Assembly: GCF_003762835.1 (NCBI RefSeq)
Contig: NZ_RJWA01000009.1
Span: 162,349 to 226,348 of the forward strand
From: Micromonospora sp. HM5-17
GTDB taxonomy: Bacteria > Actinomycetota > Actinomycetes > Mycobacteriales > Micromonosporaceae
DNA length: 64,000 nt
Direction of reading: 5' to 3'
The notes beneath the pieces are model-generated. The model was not told where the DNA came from. It did not search any database and saw only the letters and a list, made by a program, of their open reading frames with translations. Shown here in pieces: positions 50,577-59,220 of the stretch; the first letter of the stretch is position 1, and the number at the start of each line of letters is the position of its first letter. The translations under genes were made by a program, and so were the position numbers.

Positions 50577-51917
50577 CTAGGCGATCGCAGCCTTGCAGGC
50601 CTCGACGAACGCGGCCGCCGCCTGGGCCGGCGTCTGCCGCCCGTACTGGACCTCCTCGGCGAACTTGACCAGCTCGGACCGGACCTTGCTGTGGCCCTTG
50701 AGCGGCACCTGCGGCGAGGGGCCGAACTTGGCGCCCAGCTCGTTCTCGACCTGGATCGACAGCTTCATCGCCGGGTCGGTCACCGTCTCCTCGACCGCCT
50801 TGCGGATTTCCAGATTGGACGGAAGACCACGGTCGGTGCCGAGGATCTTGCCCGCCTCCGGGTCGTTGGCCAGGAAGTTGATCACGTCCACCGCGACGTC
50901 GGCGTGCTTGGAGCCGCGGAACACCGAGAAGTACATCGAGGCCCGGGCCCACTGGGCACTCGGGTCACCCGGGTACGCGATCACGCCCAGCTCGTCGGTG
51001 GTGTTCTTCTTCAGCTCCGGCATCTGGTTGGCCCAGACGAACGACGTGGCCGCCTTGCCGGTGACCACGAGCTGCTTGGTGATGTCGGTGGCGTTACCCT
51101 CGTGGATCACGTCCGCGGTCGGGGTGGCGCCCCGGTCCCGGGCGCCCTTCCACAGCTCGAACCACCTGGTCACGTCCTCGACGGTGAAGCCGAGGTCCTT
51201 GCCCTTGTAGAGGTCCTTGCCCTGCTGCCGTAGCCAGACCCACAACGCCTTGTAGTCGGCGCTCGGGTCCATCGTGCCGGGGATCTTGGTCGTCTTGGAG
51301 ACGTTCTCCGCCCAGGCGATGAACTCCTCCCAGCTCATCCCGGTCTTCGGCTCGGGCAGGTTGTGCTTGGCCAGCAGCGACTTGTTGTAGACCAGGCCCT
51401 GGGTGTTCTCCCCGAACGCGACCCCGGCGAGCTTGCCGTCGACGACGCCGTACTGCCAGAGGCTCTCCGGGAACTTGGAGAGGTCGAGCTTTCCCTCGTT
51501 CTTGTACGGCATCAGGTCCAGGGTGGCGTTGCGGGAAGCGTACTCGGTGAGGAAGTTGTCGTCGATCTGGAAGATGTCGGGCGCGTCGCCGCCGGCGGTC
51601 AGCGTGGCGAGCTTGTCGAAGTAGCCCTGGTTGGCCTGCCAGGTCTTCTTGAACCTGACGTTGGGGTTCTTCGACTCGTAGAGCGCGAGAGCCTCCTCGG
51701 TGAGCTTGGCGCGGGCGTCGCCTCCCCACCAGAAGATCGAGATCTCGATCTTCCCGTCAGAGCCGGCGTCGTCGTCGCCGCAGGCCGCGGCGCCGAGGAC
51801 GAGGGGAACGGCGAGCACCGCGGCGGTGAGCCGCCGGAGCAGGCCGGCCCGCCGCGGGGCGGTGCGGTGGCCACGCGCGGCCGGCGCGTCAGCCGTCGGG
51901 GATGTAGCGGGGTGCAT
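50577..51917 (-). CDS. ABC sugar-binding lipoprotein, CUT1 family
   Basis: A 446-residue solute-binding protein. A twin-Arg-containing basic N-terminus, hydrophobic core and lipobox LGAAACG (Cys46) anchor it outside the membrane. The mature part is a type 1 extracellular solute-binding protein (ISIFWWGGDARAKLTEEALALYESKNPNVRF, DAPDIFQIDDNFLTEYA, ENTQGLVYNKSLLAKHNL, ATSFVWANQMPEL). GAGGAG precedes the ATG. It follows lacI by 19 bp, so it is probably on the same transcript. The ligand is likely an oligouronide or acid sugar (context). Confidence 0.93.
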   Translation of the reverse strand: MHPATSPTADAPAARGHRTAPRRAGLLRRLTAAVLAVPLVLGAAACGDDDAGSDGKIEISIFWWGGDARAKLTEEALALYESKNPNVRFKKTWQANQGYFDKLATLTAGGDAPDIFQIDDNFLTEYASRNATLDLMPYKNEGKLDLSKFPESLWQYGVVDGKLAGVAFGENTQGLVYNKSLLAKHNLPEPKTGMSWEEFIAWAENVSKTTKIPGTMDPSADYKALWVWLRQQGKDLYKGKDLGFTVEDVTRWFELWKGARDRGATPTADVIHEGNATDITKQLVVTGKAATSFVWANQMPELKKNTTDELGVIAYPGDPSAQWARASMYFSVFRGSKHADVAVDVINFLANDPEAGKILGTDRGLPSNLEIRKAVEETVTDPAMKLSIQVENELGAKFGPSPQVPLKGHSKVRSELVKFAEEVQYGRQTPAQAAAAFVEACKAAIA

Positions 51918-51936
51918 GAGTGCTCACTCCTCGGGG

Positions 51937-53091
51937 TTAGGAGACGACAACGTCGGGGGTGGCCGGGGCTGCGCTGCCCGGGTCCGCGTGGCCGTGCGAA
52001 CCCGGAACCGCGGGGGATGTCGCGTACCGGTCGGCTGCCGCCGCCGGTCCGGCCCGGTGGGCCGGTGCCGCCGGACCCACACCCGTCGAGTCGCGGATGA
52101 CCAGTTCGGTCTGGAGCGTTACCTGTGCGGTGGTACGACGGTCGTCGCTGGTGCCGCTCCGGCCGCGTCCCGTACGTGGGGACGCGGACTTGTCGTGCTG
52201 GAGCAGCATATCGACGGCCGTCCGGCCGGCGGCCGCGGTTGGCGTGGCCACCGTCGTCAACTTGGGGCGGGTGAGCCGGCTCAGCGCGATGTCGTCGATG
52301 CCGACCACGCTGATGTCCTGCGGCACCCTCAGCCCGAGCGCGTCGAGCCCTTCAAGCAGGCCGATCGCCATCAGGTCGTTGTAGGTGAGCACGGCGGTGG
52401 CGCCGGTGCGGCGTACCTGTTCCGCCATGGCGAACCCGCCGTCCTCGGTCGGCGCGTTGGGGCCGAGTACGGTCAGCCGGGCCTCGGCGGCCCGGGCCGC
52501 CGCCGTCGCCGATCGCCGGATCTCCCGGCTGGTCCACGAGCCACGCGGCCCGGCCAGCAGGGCGAGGTCGCGGTGGCCCAGCCCGGTCAGGTGCTCTATG
52601 GCGAGCCGGGCGCCCTGGCCGACGTCCATCACCACCGCGGGCAGCCCGGCCACCTGGCGGTTGATCACCACCAGGGGCACCTCGCGGCTGAGCTGCTCGA
52701 TCAGGCTGTTGCTCATCCGGGGACTGCACAGCAGCACGCCGTCGACCTGCTTGGCCAGGGCGTGCACCAGATCCTCCTCGACGGCCGGATCCTCGTTCGT
52801 GTCGGCGACGAAGATGTGGTAGTCGCGCTGCCGGGCCTGGCTCTCCGCCGCCTTGATCAGGGGTGGGAAGAACGGGTTGGCGATGTCGGCGACGATCAGC
52901 CCGATGTTGTGGGTGCGACCGGTGATCAGTGCGCGGGCCGCCCGGTTCGGCCGGTAGCCGAGCCTCTCGGCACAGGCCAGCACCCGGTTGCGGGTCTCCG
53001 GGTTGACCAGGTGCGGGGCCGAGAACGTCCGCGACACCGTGGAGATGTGTACTCCGGAGGCACGCGCGACGTCTCGAATGGTGGCGGGCAC
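51937..53091 (-). CDS. LacI-family transcription regulator
   Basis: A 384-residue repressor: N-terminal LacI HTH with hinge helix (TIRDVARASGVHISTVSRTFSAPHLVNPETRNRVLACAERLGYRPNRAARAL), a periplasmic-binding-protein-like effector domain (about 60-330) and an Ala/Pro/Gly-rich tail of about 45 residues. GGAGAGGAG precedes the GTG start. It is first in the importer operon and divergent from the catabolic operon; LacI-type palindromes lie between them, so it most likely controls both and itself. Confidence 0.93.
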   Translation of the reverse strand: MPATIRDVARASGVHISTVSRTFSAPHLVNPETRNRVLACAERLGYRPNRAARALITGRTHNIGLIVADIANPFFPPLIKAAESQARQRDYHIFVADTNEDPAVEEDLVHALAKQVDGVLLCSPRMSNSLIEQLSREVPLVVINRQVAGLPAVVMDVGQGARLAIEHLTGLGHRDLALLAGPRGSWTSREIRRSATAAARAAEARLTVLGPNAPTEDGGFAMAEQVRRTGATAVLTYNDLMAIGLLEGLDALGLRVPQDISVVGIDDIALSRLTRPKLTTVATPTAAAGRTAVDMLLQHDKSASPRTGRGRSGTSDDRRTTAQVTLQTELVIRDSTGVGPAAPAHRAGPAAAADRYATSPAVPGSHGHADPGSAAPATPDVVVS

Positions 53092-53203
53092 GCGACTCCT
53101 CTCCGTGGCGGCCGGCGCGACGTCCGGTGTGCGGTCTCTGGTCTACTACGGATGGTCTGACTACGCAGCGCTGTGGCTACCGTCACTATGGTTCGCCAAT
53201 TAA

Positions 53204-53217
53204 TGCAAACGGTTGCT
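53204..53217. promoter_or_regulatory. LacI/GalR-type operator 1
   Basis: TGCAAACGGTTGCT fits the general LacI/GalR pattern TGNAANCGNTTNCA at all but the last position. It lies in the lacI/catabolic-operon divergent region. Confidence 0.65.
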
Positions 53218-53264
53218 CGGGTGTCAACGGGCTTCGGTTACGGATGTATTGCGGTGCGCAGCGT

Positions 53265-53278
53265 GCGGAGCGCTTCCA
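53265..53278. promoter_or_regulatory. AGCGCT-core palindrome (CebR-like operator)
   Basis: GCGGAGCGCTTCCA resembles the CebR-type site TGGGAGCGCTCCCA (11 of 14 by my count). The same AGCGCTTCC word occurs at the start of the distant ATPase gene. Confidence 0.4.
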
Positions 53279-53284
53279 TACCCG

Positions 53285-53300
53285 CAAATAGGAATATTTG
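53285..53300. promoter_or_regulatory. AT-rich palindrome in the lacI divergent region
   Basis: Perfect 6-bp arms CAAATA / TATTTG around GGAA. It could be a further operator or promoter element. The rest of 53092-53406 holds the other listed sites and no gene. Confidence 0.4.
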
Positions 53301-53354
53301 TCGCATGTTTGTCGCGAGTCGTTGACGTCGCCTGGGTAGGCATGGTTACTTCTC

Positions 53355-53370
53355 CTGCAAACCTTTGCAG
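53355..53370. promoter_or_regulatory. LacI/GalR-type operator 2
   Basis: CTGCAAA-CC-TTTGCAG has perfect 7-bp arms with CC at the centre, 37 bp before the ATG of the catabolic operon's first gene. Confidence 0.65.
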
Positions 53371-53406
53371 TACCCCTCGAACCTCGACGGCGCGGAGGCA
53401 ACCGGG

Positions 53407-54735
53407 ATGTCCGGATCAGCTGGAAGGCCCCAACGATTTGCCCTGGTTGGCACCGGTGCCCGGGCCGAGATGTTCGTCCGGGCCCTGGTCCTCGACCACC
53501 CCACCACCGCGCAGCTCGTCGCCTTCGCCGACACCAACCAGACGCGGATGAACGCGCACAACAAGTGGCTGGTCGAGCTGGGCTTCGACCCGGTGCCGAC
53601 GTACCGGGCCAGCGAGTTCACGACCATGCTGGCGAAGGAGCGGGTCGACGTCGTCCTGGTGACGTCGGTCGACCGGACCCACGACGAGTACATCGTCGCC
53701 GCGCTGCGCGCCGGCTGCGACGTGGTCACCGAGAAGCCGATGACCATCGACGTGCCACGCTGCGACCGCATCCTCCGTACGGTGGCCGAGACCGGCCGCA
53801 ACGTTTCGGTCGCCTTCAACTATCGCTACAACCCATTGCATGAGAAGGTCCGCGAGGTGCTCGCCGCCGGCACGATCGGGGAGATCGGCTCGGTGCACTT
53901 CGAGTGGCTGCTCGACGTCCGGCACGGTGCCGACTACTTCCGGCGCTGGCACCGGGAGAAGGCCAACTCCGGCGGCCTGATGGTGCACAAGGCCAGCCAC
54001 CACTTCGACCTGGTCAACTGGTGGCTCGACGCCACTCCGGTCCAGGTGTACGCCGCCGGCCGGCTCTTCTTCTACGGCGAGAACGGCCGACGGCACGGCT
54101 ACGCCCGCGACTACGACCGGGCACACGGCTCCCCGGCCGCCGCCGACGATCCGTTCGCGTTGCACCTGGCCGACCATCCGCGGCTGCGCGAGCTCTACCT
54201 GGAGGCGGAGGCCGAGGACGGCTACCACCGCGACCGGAACGTCTTCGCTCCCGGCGTCACCATCGAGGACGACATGTCGGTGCTGGCCACCTACTCCACC
54301 GGCGCCACCATGACGTACCACCTCACCGCGTACTCCCCGTGGGAGGGCTACCGGGTGATGGTCAACGGCAGCCGGGGCCGGCTGGAGCTGGAGGTGGTGG
54401 AGAACAACTTCGTCTCCCGGCAGGCCGCCGGCGCGCTGAAGGGCGCCGCGCTGCACGGCGCCGAGGCGGCCGTCGAGGAGGGGCACGCCCGGCTGACCGT
54501 GCACCCGTTCTGGGAGCAGGCCCGGGAGATTCCCGTCCCCGGCTACACGCGCGGTGGACACGGCGGCGCGGACGCTCGGATGACCGCGGTGCTGTTCGGC
54601 GGGCAGGTCGACCCGATGGGTCGGGCGGCGACCGCCCGGGACGGTGCCCTCGCCCTGCTCACCGGCCTAGCCGCGAACCGGTCCTTCGAGACCGGGGAAC
54701 CGGTCCGGGTTGCCGACCTGCTCGCCGTCCCCTGA
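53407..54735 (+). CDS. Gfo/Idh/MocA-family oxidoreductase (long form)
   Basis: A 442-residue NAD(P)-dependent sugar oxidoreductase. N-terminal Rossmann domain (FALVGTGARAEMFVRAL, VDVVLVTSVDRTHDEYIVAAL), the conserved EKP motif in DVVTEKPMTIDVPRC, and a C-terminal domain with GGLMVHKASHHFDLVNWWL, in which Lys and the two His are the usual catalytic positions. It is longer than typical members (about 340-380) owing to an insert around 220-290. GGAGG stands before the ATG at 53407. First gene of the catabolic operon, with a LacI-type operator upstream. Confidence 0.87.
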   Translation: MSGSAGRPQRFALVGTGARAEMFVRALVLDHPTTAQLVAFADTNQTRMNAHNKWLVELGFDPVPTYRASEFTTMLAKERVDVVLVTSVDRTHDEYIVAALRAGCDVVTEKPMTIDVPRCDRILRTVAETGRNVSVAFNYRYNPLHEKVREVLAAGTIGEIGSVHFEWLLDVRHGADYFRRWHREKANSGGLMVHKASHHFDLVNWWLDATPVQVYAAGRLFFYGENGRRHGYARDYDRAHGSPAAADDPFALHLADHPRLRELYLEAEAEDGYHRDRNVFAPGVTIEDDMSVLATYSTGATMTYHLTAYSPWEGYRVMVNGSRGRLELEVVENNFVSRQAAGALKGAALHGAEAAVEEGHARLTVHPFWEQAREIPVPGYTRGGHGGADARMTAVLFGGQVDPMGRAATARDGALALLTGLAANRSFETGEPVRVADLLAVP

Positions 54736-54748
54736 TCCACCCCCTTGC

Positions 54749-54801
54749 TGTTAGGAAGGGGCCCTTCTTCGACAAAAAGCGATAGGAAGGGGCCCTTCCT
54801 T
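54749..54801. repeat. 53-bp interspersed palindromic repeat, copy 2
   Basis: Shares 49 of 53 bases with copy 1 at 43221-43273 and is in the same orientation. The outer stem here has one mismatch (AGGAAGGGGCCC against GGGGCCCTTCCT). It lies inside the catabolic operon, 13 bp after the first gene and 29 bp before the uronate isomerase gene. Confidence 0.85.
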
Positions 54802-54830
54802 ACACCTTCGACGAGTCAAGGAGCCCGCTG

Positions 54831-56270
54831 GTGTCGTCTGCTCAGTCCGACCGGCCCGACCTGCTCTTTCCGTCCGAACCCAGCCAGCGGGCGATCGCCC
54901 GCGAGCTCTACGCGCTGGCCCGGGACCGGCCGCTGATCTCGCCGCACGGGCACGTGGACCCGGGCATCCTCGCCGACGACGTCCCCTTCCCCGATCCGGC
55001 GCGGCTGATCATCGTGCCGGACCACTACGTCACCCGGATGCTGCTCAGCCAGGGCGTACCCCCGGCCGACCTCGGTGTGCCGACGGTGAACGGCGACCCC
55101 GTGGAGACCGACGGGCGGACCATCTGGCGGCGATTCGCGGCGCACTGGTACCTGTTCCGGGGCACTCCGTCCCGGCTCTGGCTGGAGGAGACGTTCCGCA
55201 ACGTCTTCGGAATCACGACGCCGATGTCGCCGGCCACCGCCGACGAGATCTACGACGCGATCGCGGCCCAGCTCGCCCAGCCGGAGTTCCGGCCCCGGGC
55301 GCTCTTCGAGCGGTTCAACATCGAGGTGCTGGCGACCACGGAGTCGCCGCTCGACGACCTCGCCCGGCACGCGAAGCTCGCCGCCGACGGGTGGGGCGGT
55401 CCGGGCGGCCGGGTCATCACCACGTTCCGCCCGGACAACGTGGTCGACATGGAGTTCGAGGGCTGGGCCGAGAACGTGGCCCGGCTCGGCGAGATCACCG
55501 GCGAGGACACCGGCCGGTACGCCGGCTACCTCGCCGCCCTGCGCCGGCGCCGGGAGGCGTTCATCGCGGCCGGCGCGACCTCGACCGACCATGGCCACCC
55601 GACCGCGTTGACCCTGCAGCTGAGCGAGGCCGAGGCGGCGACACTCTACGAGCGCGGCCTGCGTGGCGAGGCGACCCCGGAGGACGCGGAGGCGTTCCGC
55701 GCGCACATGCTGGTCGAGTTCGCCCGAATGTCCATCGAGGACGGACTGGTGATGCAGCTGCATCCCGGCGCCGTGCGCAACCACAACCGGTGGCTCTACG
55801 CCACGCACGGCCGGGATGTCGGCGGCGACGTCCCGCAGGCAACCGAGTACGTGCACGCGCTCACCCCGCTGCTCGACGCGTACGGCAACGATCCTCGCCT
55901 GCGGTTGGTCGTCTACACCCTGGACGAGTACACGTTCACCCGGGAGCTGGCGCCGCTGGCCGGCGGCTACGCCGCCCTCTACCTCGGTGCGCCCTGGTGG
56001 TTCCTGGACTCGCCCGAGGTGCTGCGCCGGTTCCGGGAGGCGGTCACCGAGACCGCCGGCTTCTACAACACCGCCGGCTTCGTCGACGACACCCGGGCCT
56101 TCTGCTCGATCCCGGTCCGGCACGACGTGGCCCGGCGGATCGACGCCGGCTACCTGGCCCGGCTGGTCGCCGAGCACCGGCTCACGTTCGACGAGGCGGC
56201 CGAGACGATCGTCGACCTCGCGTACCACCTGCCGAAAAAGGTCTTCAAGCTCGGGGGTGCCCACCAGTGA
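54831..56270 (+). CDS. uxaC: Uronate isomerase (glucuronate/galacturonate isomerase, UxaC family)
   Basis: Isomerises D-glucuronate to D-fructuronate or D-galacturonate to D-tagaturonate. The 479-residue amidohydrolase-fold protein has the N-terminal metal-binding H-x-H in SPHGHVDPG, NIEVLATTESPLDDL, ITTFRPDNVVDM, STDHGHPTALTLQL, MQLHPGAVRNHN and the late LGAPWWFLDSP, all in the order seen in UxaC. Length is normal. Start GTG at 54831 with AAGGAG about 9 nt upstream. Its stop overlaps the next start (GTGA). Confidence 0.9.
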   Translation: MSSAQSDRPDLLFPSEPSQRAIARELYALARDRPLISPHGHVDPGILADDVPFPDPARLIIVPDHYVTRMLLSQGVPPADLGVPTVNGDPVETDGRTIWRRFAAHWYLFRGTPSRLWLEETFRNVFGITTPMSPATADEIYDAIAAQLAQPEFRPRALFERFNIEVLATTESPLDDLARHAKLAADGWGGPGGRVITTFRPDNVVDMEFEGWAENVARLGEITGEDTGRYAGYLAALRRRREAFIAAGATSTDHGHPTALTLQLSEAEAATLYERGLRGEATPEDAEAFRAHMLVEFARMSIEDGLVMQLHPGAVRNHNRWLYATHGRDVGGDVPQATEYVHALTPLLDAYGNDPRLRLVVYTLDEYTFTRELAPLAGGYAALYLGAPWWFLDSPEVLRRFREAVTETAGFYNTAGFVDDTRAFCSIPVRHDVARRIDAGYLARLVAEHRLTFDEAAETIVDLAYHLPKKVFKLGGAHQ

Positions 56271-57580
56271 CCGTCACCATCACCGGTCTCGACGTCCACG
56301 ACGTCCGGTTCCCCACGGCGGCGGCCGGGGACGGCTCGGACGCGATCAACCGAGGCGACTACTCCGCCACCTACGTCGAGCTGCGTACCGACGCGCCGGA
56401 CGGGACCTTCGGCGCCGGCTTCACCTTCACCAACGGGCGGGGCAACGAGCTGACCTGCGGGGCGGTCCGGGCGCTGGCGCACCACGTGGTGGGCCGGACC
56501 ATGGACGAGATCGCCGCCGAGCCGGTGGCCTTCTGGCGCGCGCTCACCGCCGACGTGCAGCTGCGCTGGCTCGGGCCGGAGAAGGGCGTCATCCACATGG
56601 CGACCGGCGCGCTGGTCAACGCGGTCTGGGACCTGCGGGCCAAGCTGGCCGGGGTGCCGTTGTGGCGGCTGCTGGCCGAGATGCCGACCGAGGAACTGGT
56701 TCGCAACGTCGACTTCCACCACATCACCGACGCGATCACCGCGGACGAGGCCGCCGCGATCCTGGACAAGGGACAGGTCGGGCTGGCCGAGCGCCGCGCC
56801 GAGCTGGAGCGGGACGGCTTCCCGTCGTACACCACCTCGGTCGGCTGGCTCGGCTATCCGGACGAGAAGGTCCGGGCGCTGACCCGCGAGGCGTACGCCC
56901 AGGGGTGGCGGGCGATGAAGATGAAGGTCGGCGGCCCGATCGACGACGATGTGCGGCGGGCGCGGATCATCCGGGAGGAGATCGGCCCGGACGCGTTGCT
57001 GATGATGGACGCCAACCAGGTCTGGGACGTCGACGAGGCGATCGCCAACATGGCCCGGCTCGCCGAGTTCGACCCGTACTGGATCGAGGAGCCGACCCAC
57101 GCGGACGACGTGCTCGGGCACGCCCGGATCGCACGGGCGGTGGCCGAGCTGACCGGCGGGCGCTGCCGGGTCGCCACCGGCGAGGTGGCGGCGAACCGCG
57201 TCATCTTCAAGCAGCTCATGCAGGCCGAGGCGATCCGGGTATGCCAGATCGACGCGTGTCGGATGGGCGGGGTCAACGAGGTCCTCGCGGTGATGCTGAT
57301 GGCGGCGAAGTTCGGCGTGCCGATCTGCCCGCACGCCGGCGGCGTCGGCCTCTGCGAGTACGTCCAGCACCTGGCGGTCTTCGACTACCTGCGGGTGGGG
57401 ACCTCGCTCGACGGCCGGATGATCGAGTACGTCGACCACCTGCACGAGCACTTCGTCGACCCGGTCCGCACCCGCGGCGGTCGGTACCTGCTCCCCGAGC
57501 AGCCCGGCTACAGCGCCACGATGAAGCCCGAGTCGATCGCCGAGTACTCCTTCCCAGACGGTCCGGTATGGCGGCGGTGA
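56267..57580 (+). CDS. Enolase-superfamily acid-sugar dehydratase (L-fuconate dehydratase type)
   Basis: Removes water from an aldonate to give a 2-keto-3-deoxy sugar acid. The 437-residue protein has the MR-subgroup catalytic pattern: KxK Lys218/Lys220 in AMKMKVGG, metal ligands Asp248, Glu274 and Glu306, and His356 in ICPHAGGVGLCEYVQHL. The N-terminal LDVHDVRFPT..GSDAIN and FTFTNGRGNE match L-fuconate dehydratase, and the first catalytic positions coincide with those I recall for the Xanthomonas enzyme. The true substrate may be a hexonate in this uronate operon. GTGA overlap upstream, TGATG downstream. Confidence 0.88.
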   Translation: MTVTITGLDVHDVRFPTAAAGDGSDAINRGDYSATYVELRTDAPDGTFGAGFTFTNGRGNELTCGAVRALAHHVVGRTMDEIAAEPVAFWRALTADVQLRWLGPEKGVIHMATGALVNAVWDLRAKLAGVPLWRLLAEMPTEELVRNVDFHHITDAITADEAAAILDKGQVGLAERRAELERDGFPSYTTSVGWLGYPDEKVRALTREAYAQGWRAMKMKVGGPIDDDVRRARIIREEIGPDALLMMDANQVWDVDEAIANMARLAEFDPYWIEEPTHADDVLGHARIARAVAELTGGRCRVATGEVAANRVIFKQLMQAEAIRVCQIDACRMGGVNEVLAVMLMAAKFGVPICPHAGGVGLCEYVQHLAVFDYLRVGTSLDGRMIEYVDHLHEHFVDPVRTRGGRYLLPEQPGYSATMKPESIAEYSFPDGPVWRR

Positions 57581-59220
57581 TGGCGGACGGGTCCCACACG
57601 CCGGCGGACGGCTCCGACACCCCGGCGGATGGGTCCCGCGCGGCGGTGGGCGGTTCCGGGCCGGCGGGCGGCGCACCCGAAGCCACGTCCGGGGCGCCCG
57701 CGGCCACGTCCGCTGTGTCCGGCCCGGCGGGGTCGAGCGGCGTGGCCCGACTGGGCCTCGGCGCGCTGGGTCGGCTGCCGGAGGCGAGCCGCCCGCTGCT
57801 TCGTCCCGGAGACGTGCCGGCCGGGGTCGTGCATCTCGGGCTGGGCGCGTTTCACCGTGCCCACCAGGCGGTCTACACCGAGGAGGCGGTCGCCCGGGCC
57901 GGCGGTGACTGGGGCATCATCGCGGTGGCGCCGCGCAGCGTCGACATCGTTCGCGCCCTCACCGAGCAGGACGGCCTGTTCAGCGTCACCAGCAACTCGG
58001 GCGAGGGCAGTCGGACCCGGGTGGTCGGCGCGCTGGCCGGGGTCCGGCACGCCGCGGGTGATCCGGCCGGGGTCGTGGCGCTGCTGGCCGACCCGGCGAT
58101 CCGGGTGCTGACCCTCACCGTGACGGAGAAGGCGTACCAGCTCGACCCGGCGACCGGGCAGCTGCGCCCGGACGCGGAGCTGGTCGCCGACCTGACCACG
58201 GACCGGCCGCCCCGGACCGTGCCCGGCCTGCTGGTCCGGGGCCTGCTCGCCCGGGCGGCCGCCGACGCCGGCCCGATCGCCCTGGTGAGCTGCGACAACC
58301 TGCCCTCGAACGGCCGGCTGCTGCGGGGCCTGGTGACCCGTTCGCTGGAGTACGCCGACGGCCGGGTGCCGGCTGGCGCCGCCGACTGGGTACGCGACCA
58401 CGTCAGCTTCCCCTGCACCATGGTGGACCGGATTGTCCCGGCCAGCACCCCGCAGACGCTGGCCGACGCCGAACGGGCGCTCGGGGTGGTGGACCTGGCG
58501 GCGGTGGCCGCCGAGCCGTACCGACAGTGGGTGATCGAGGACGACTTCCCCGGTGGCCGTCCGGCCTGGGAGCGGGCGGGGGCGGTGCTGACCACGGACG
58601 CCGGCCCCTGGGAGCGGCTCAAGCTGCGGGCGTTGAACGGCCTGCACTCGGCGACCGCCTATCTTGGCGCGCTCGCCGGACGGGAGACCATCGCGGAGGC
58701 GCTGCGGATCCCGCACCTGACCACGGTGCTGCGCCGGCTGGTCGCCGAGGAGGTGGCGGTCAGCTTCACGCCCCCCGACGGGGTCTCGGTCGTCGACTAC
58801 GGCGAGGAGGTGCTGGCCCGGTTCGCCAACCCGGTGATCCGGCACCGCACCATCCAGATCGCCATGGACGGCTCGCAGAAGCTGCCGCAGCGGGTGCTGC
58901 ACACCATCGCCGACCTGCGCGCCGCCGGAGTCCGGCCCCGCTGGGCGGCGCTGGTGGTCGCGGCGTGGATGCGCTTCGCGCAGGGGCGGGCCGACGACGG
59001 TACGGTGCTGCCGCTGGACGATCCGCTCGCCGCGCGGATCCGCGCGGCACTGGCCGGAGCGAGGACGTCACCGGAAGGGGTGGTGGAGGCGTTGTTCGGG
59101 CTGACCGAGGTCTTCCCGGCGGAGTTGGCCGCCGACGACGAGGTCCGGGAGCCGGTGGTCGAGTGGCTGACCGCCCTGGACCGGTACGGCGTGGAGAAGA
59201 CCCTGGCGGGTGCGGCATGA
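57580..59220 (+). CDS. Mannitol-dehydrogenase-family hexuronate reductase (fructuronate/tagaturonate reductase-like)
   Basis: A 546-residue NAD-dependent polyol/uronate oxidoreductase: GVVHLGLGAFHRAHQAVYTEEAV at the start of the Rossmann domain, DNLPSNGRLLRGLV, FPCTMVDRIVP and the catalytic Lys-Asn-His region LKLRALNGLHSATAYLG. Next to a uronate isomerase it most likely reduces D-fructuronate to D-mannonate (or tagaturonate to altronate). About 50 N-terminal residues are a Gly/Ala/Ser/Pro extension beginning with a 7-residue repeat, ADGS-(H/D)-TP. ATG at 57580 is coupled to the previous stop; an ATG at 57568 is an alternative. Confidence 0.88.
   Translation: MADGSHTPADGSDTPADGSRAAVGGSGPAGGAPEATSGAPAATSAVSGPAGSSGVARLGLGALGRLPEASRPLLRPGDVPAGVVHLGLGAFHRAHQAVYTEEAVARAGGDWGIIAVAPRSVDIVRALTEQDGLFSVTSNSGEGSRTRVVGALAGVRHAAGDPAGVVALLADPAIRVLTLTVTEKAYQLDPATGQLRPDAELVADLTTDRPPRTVPGLLVRGLLARAAADAGPIALVSCDNLPSNGRLLRGLVTRSLEYADGRVPAGAADWVRDHVSFPCTMVDRIVPASTPQTLADAERALGVVDLAAVAAEPYRQWVIEDDFPGGRPAWERAGAVLTTDAGPWERLKLRALNGLHSATAYLGALAGRETIAEALRIPHLTTVLRRLVAEEVAVSFTPPDGVSVVDYGEEVLARFANPVIRHRTIQIAMDGSQKLPQRVLHTIADLRAAGVRPRWAALVVAAWMRFAQGRADDGTVLPLDDPLAARIRAALAGARTSPEGVVEALFGLTEVFPAELAADDEVREPVVEWLTALDRYGVEKTLAGAA
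57583..57640 (+). repeat. In-frame 21-bp tandem repeat
   Basis: Units at 57583-57603 and 57604-57624 plus a partial third to 57640 encode ADGSHTP, ADGSDTP and ADGSRAA at the N-terminus of the reductase. Confidence 0.75.

Noticed and set aside
56267..57580. D-mannonate dehydratase of the enolase superfamily (ManD)
   Set aside because: The catalytic pattern is KxK with a late His, as in L-fuconate dehydratase and unlike the Arg/His pattern of ManD; substrate still needs testing.
55391..59220. Very long frames (729 and 1134 codons) spanning uxaC, the enolase and the reductase
   Set aside because: They are extensions through neighbouring genes in other frames; overlapping GTGA and TGATG starts fix the true genes.
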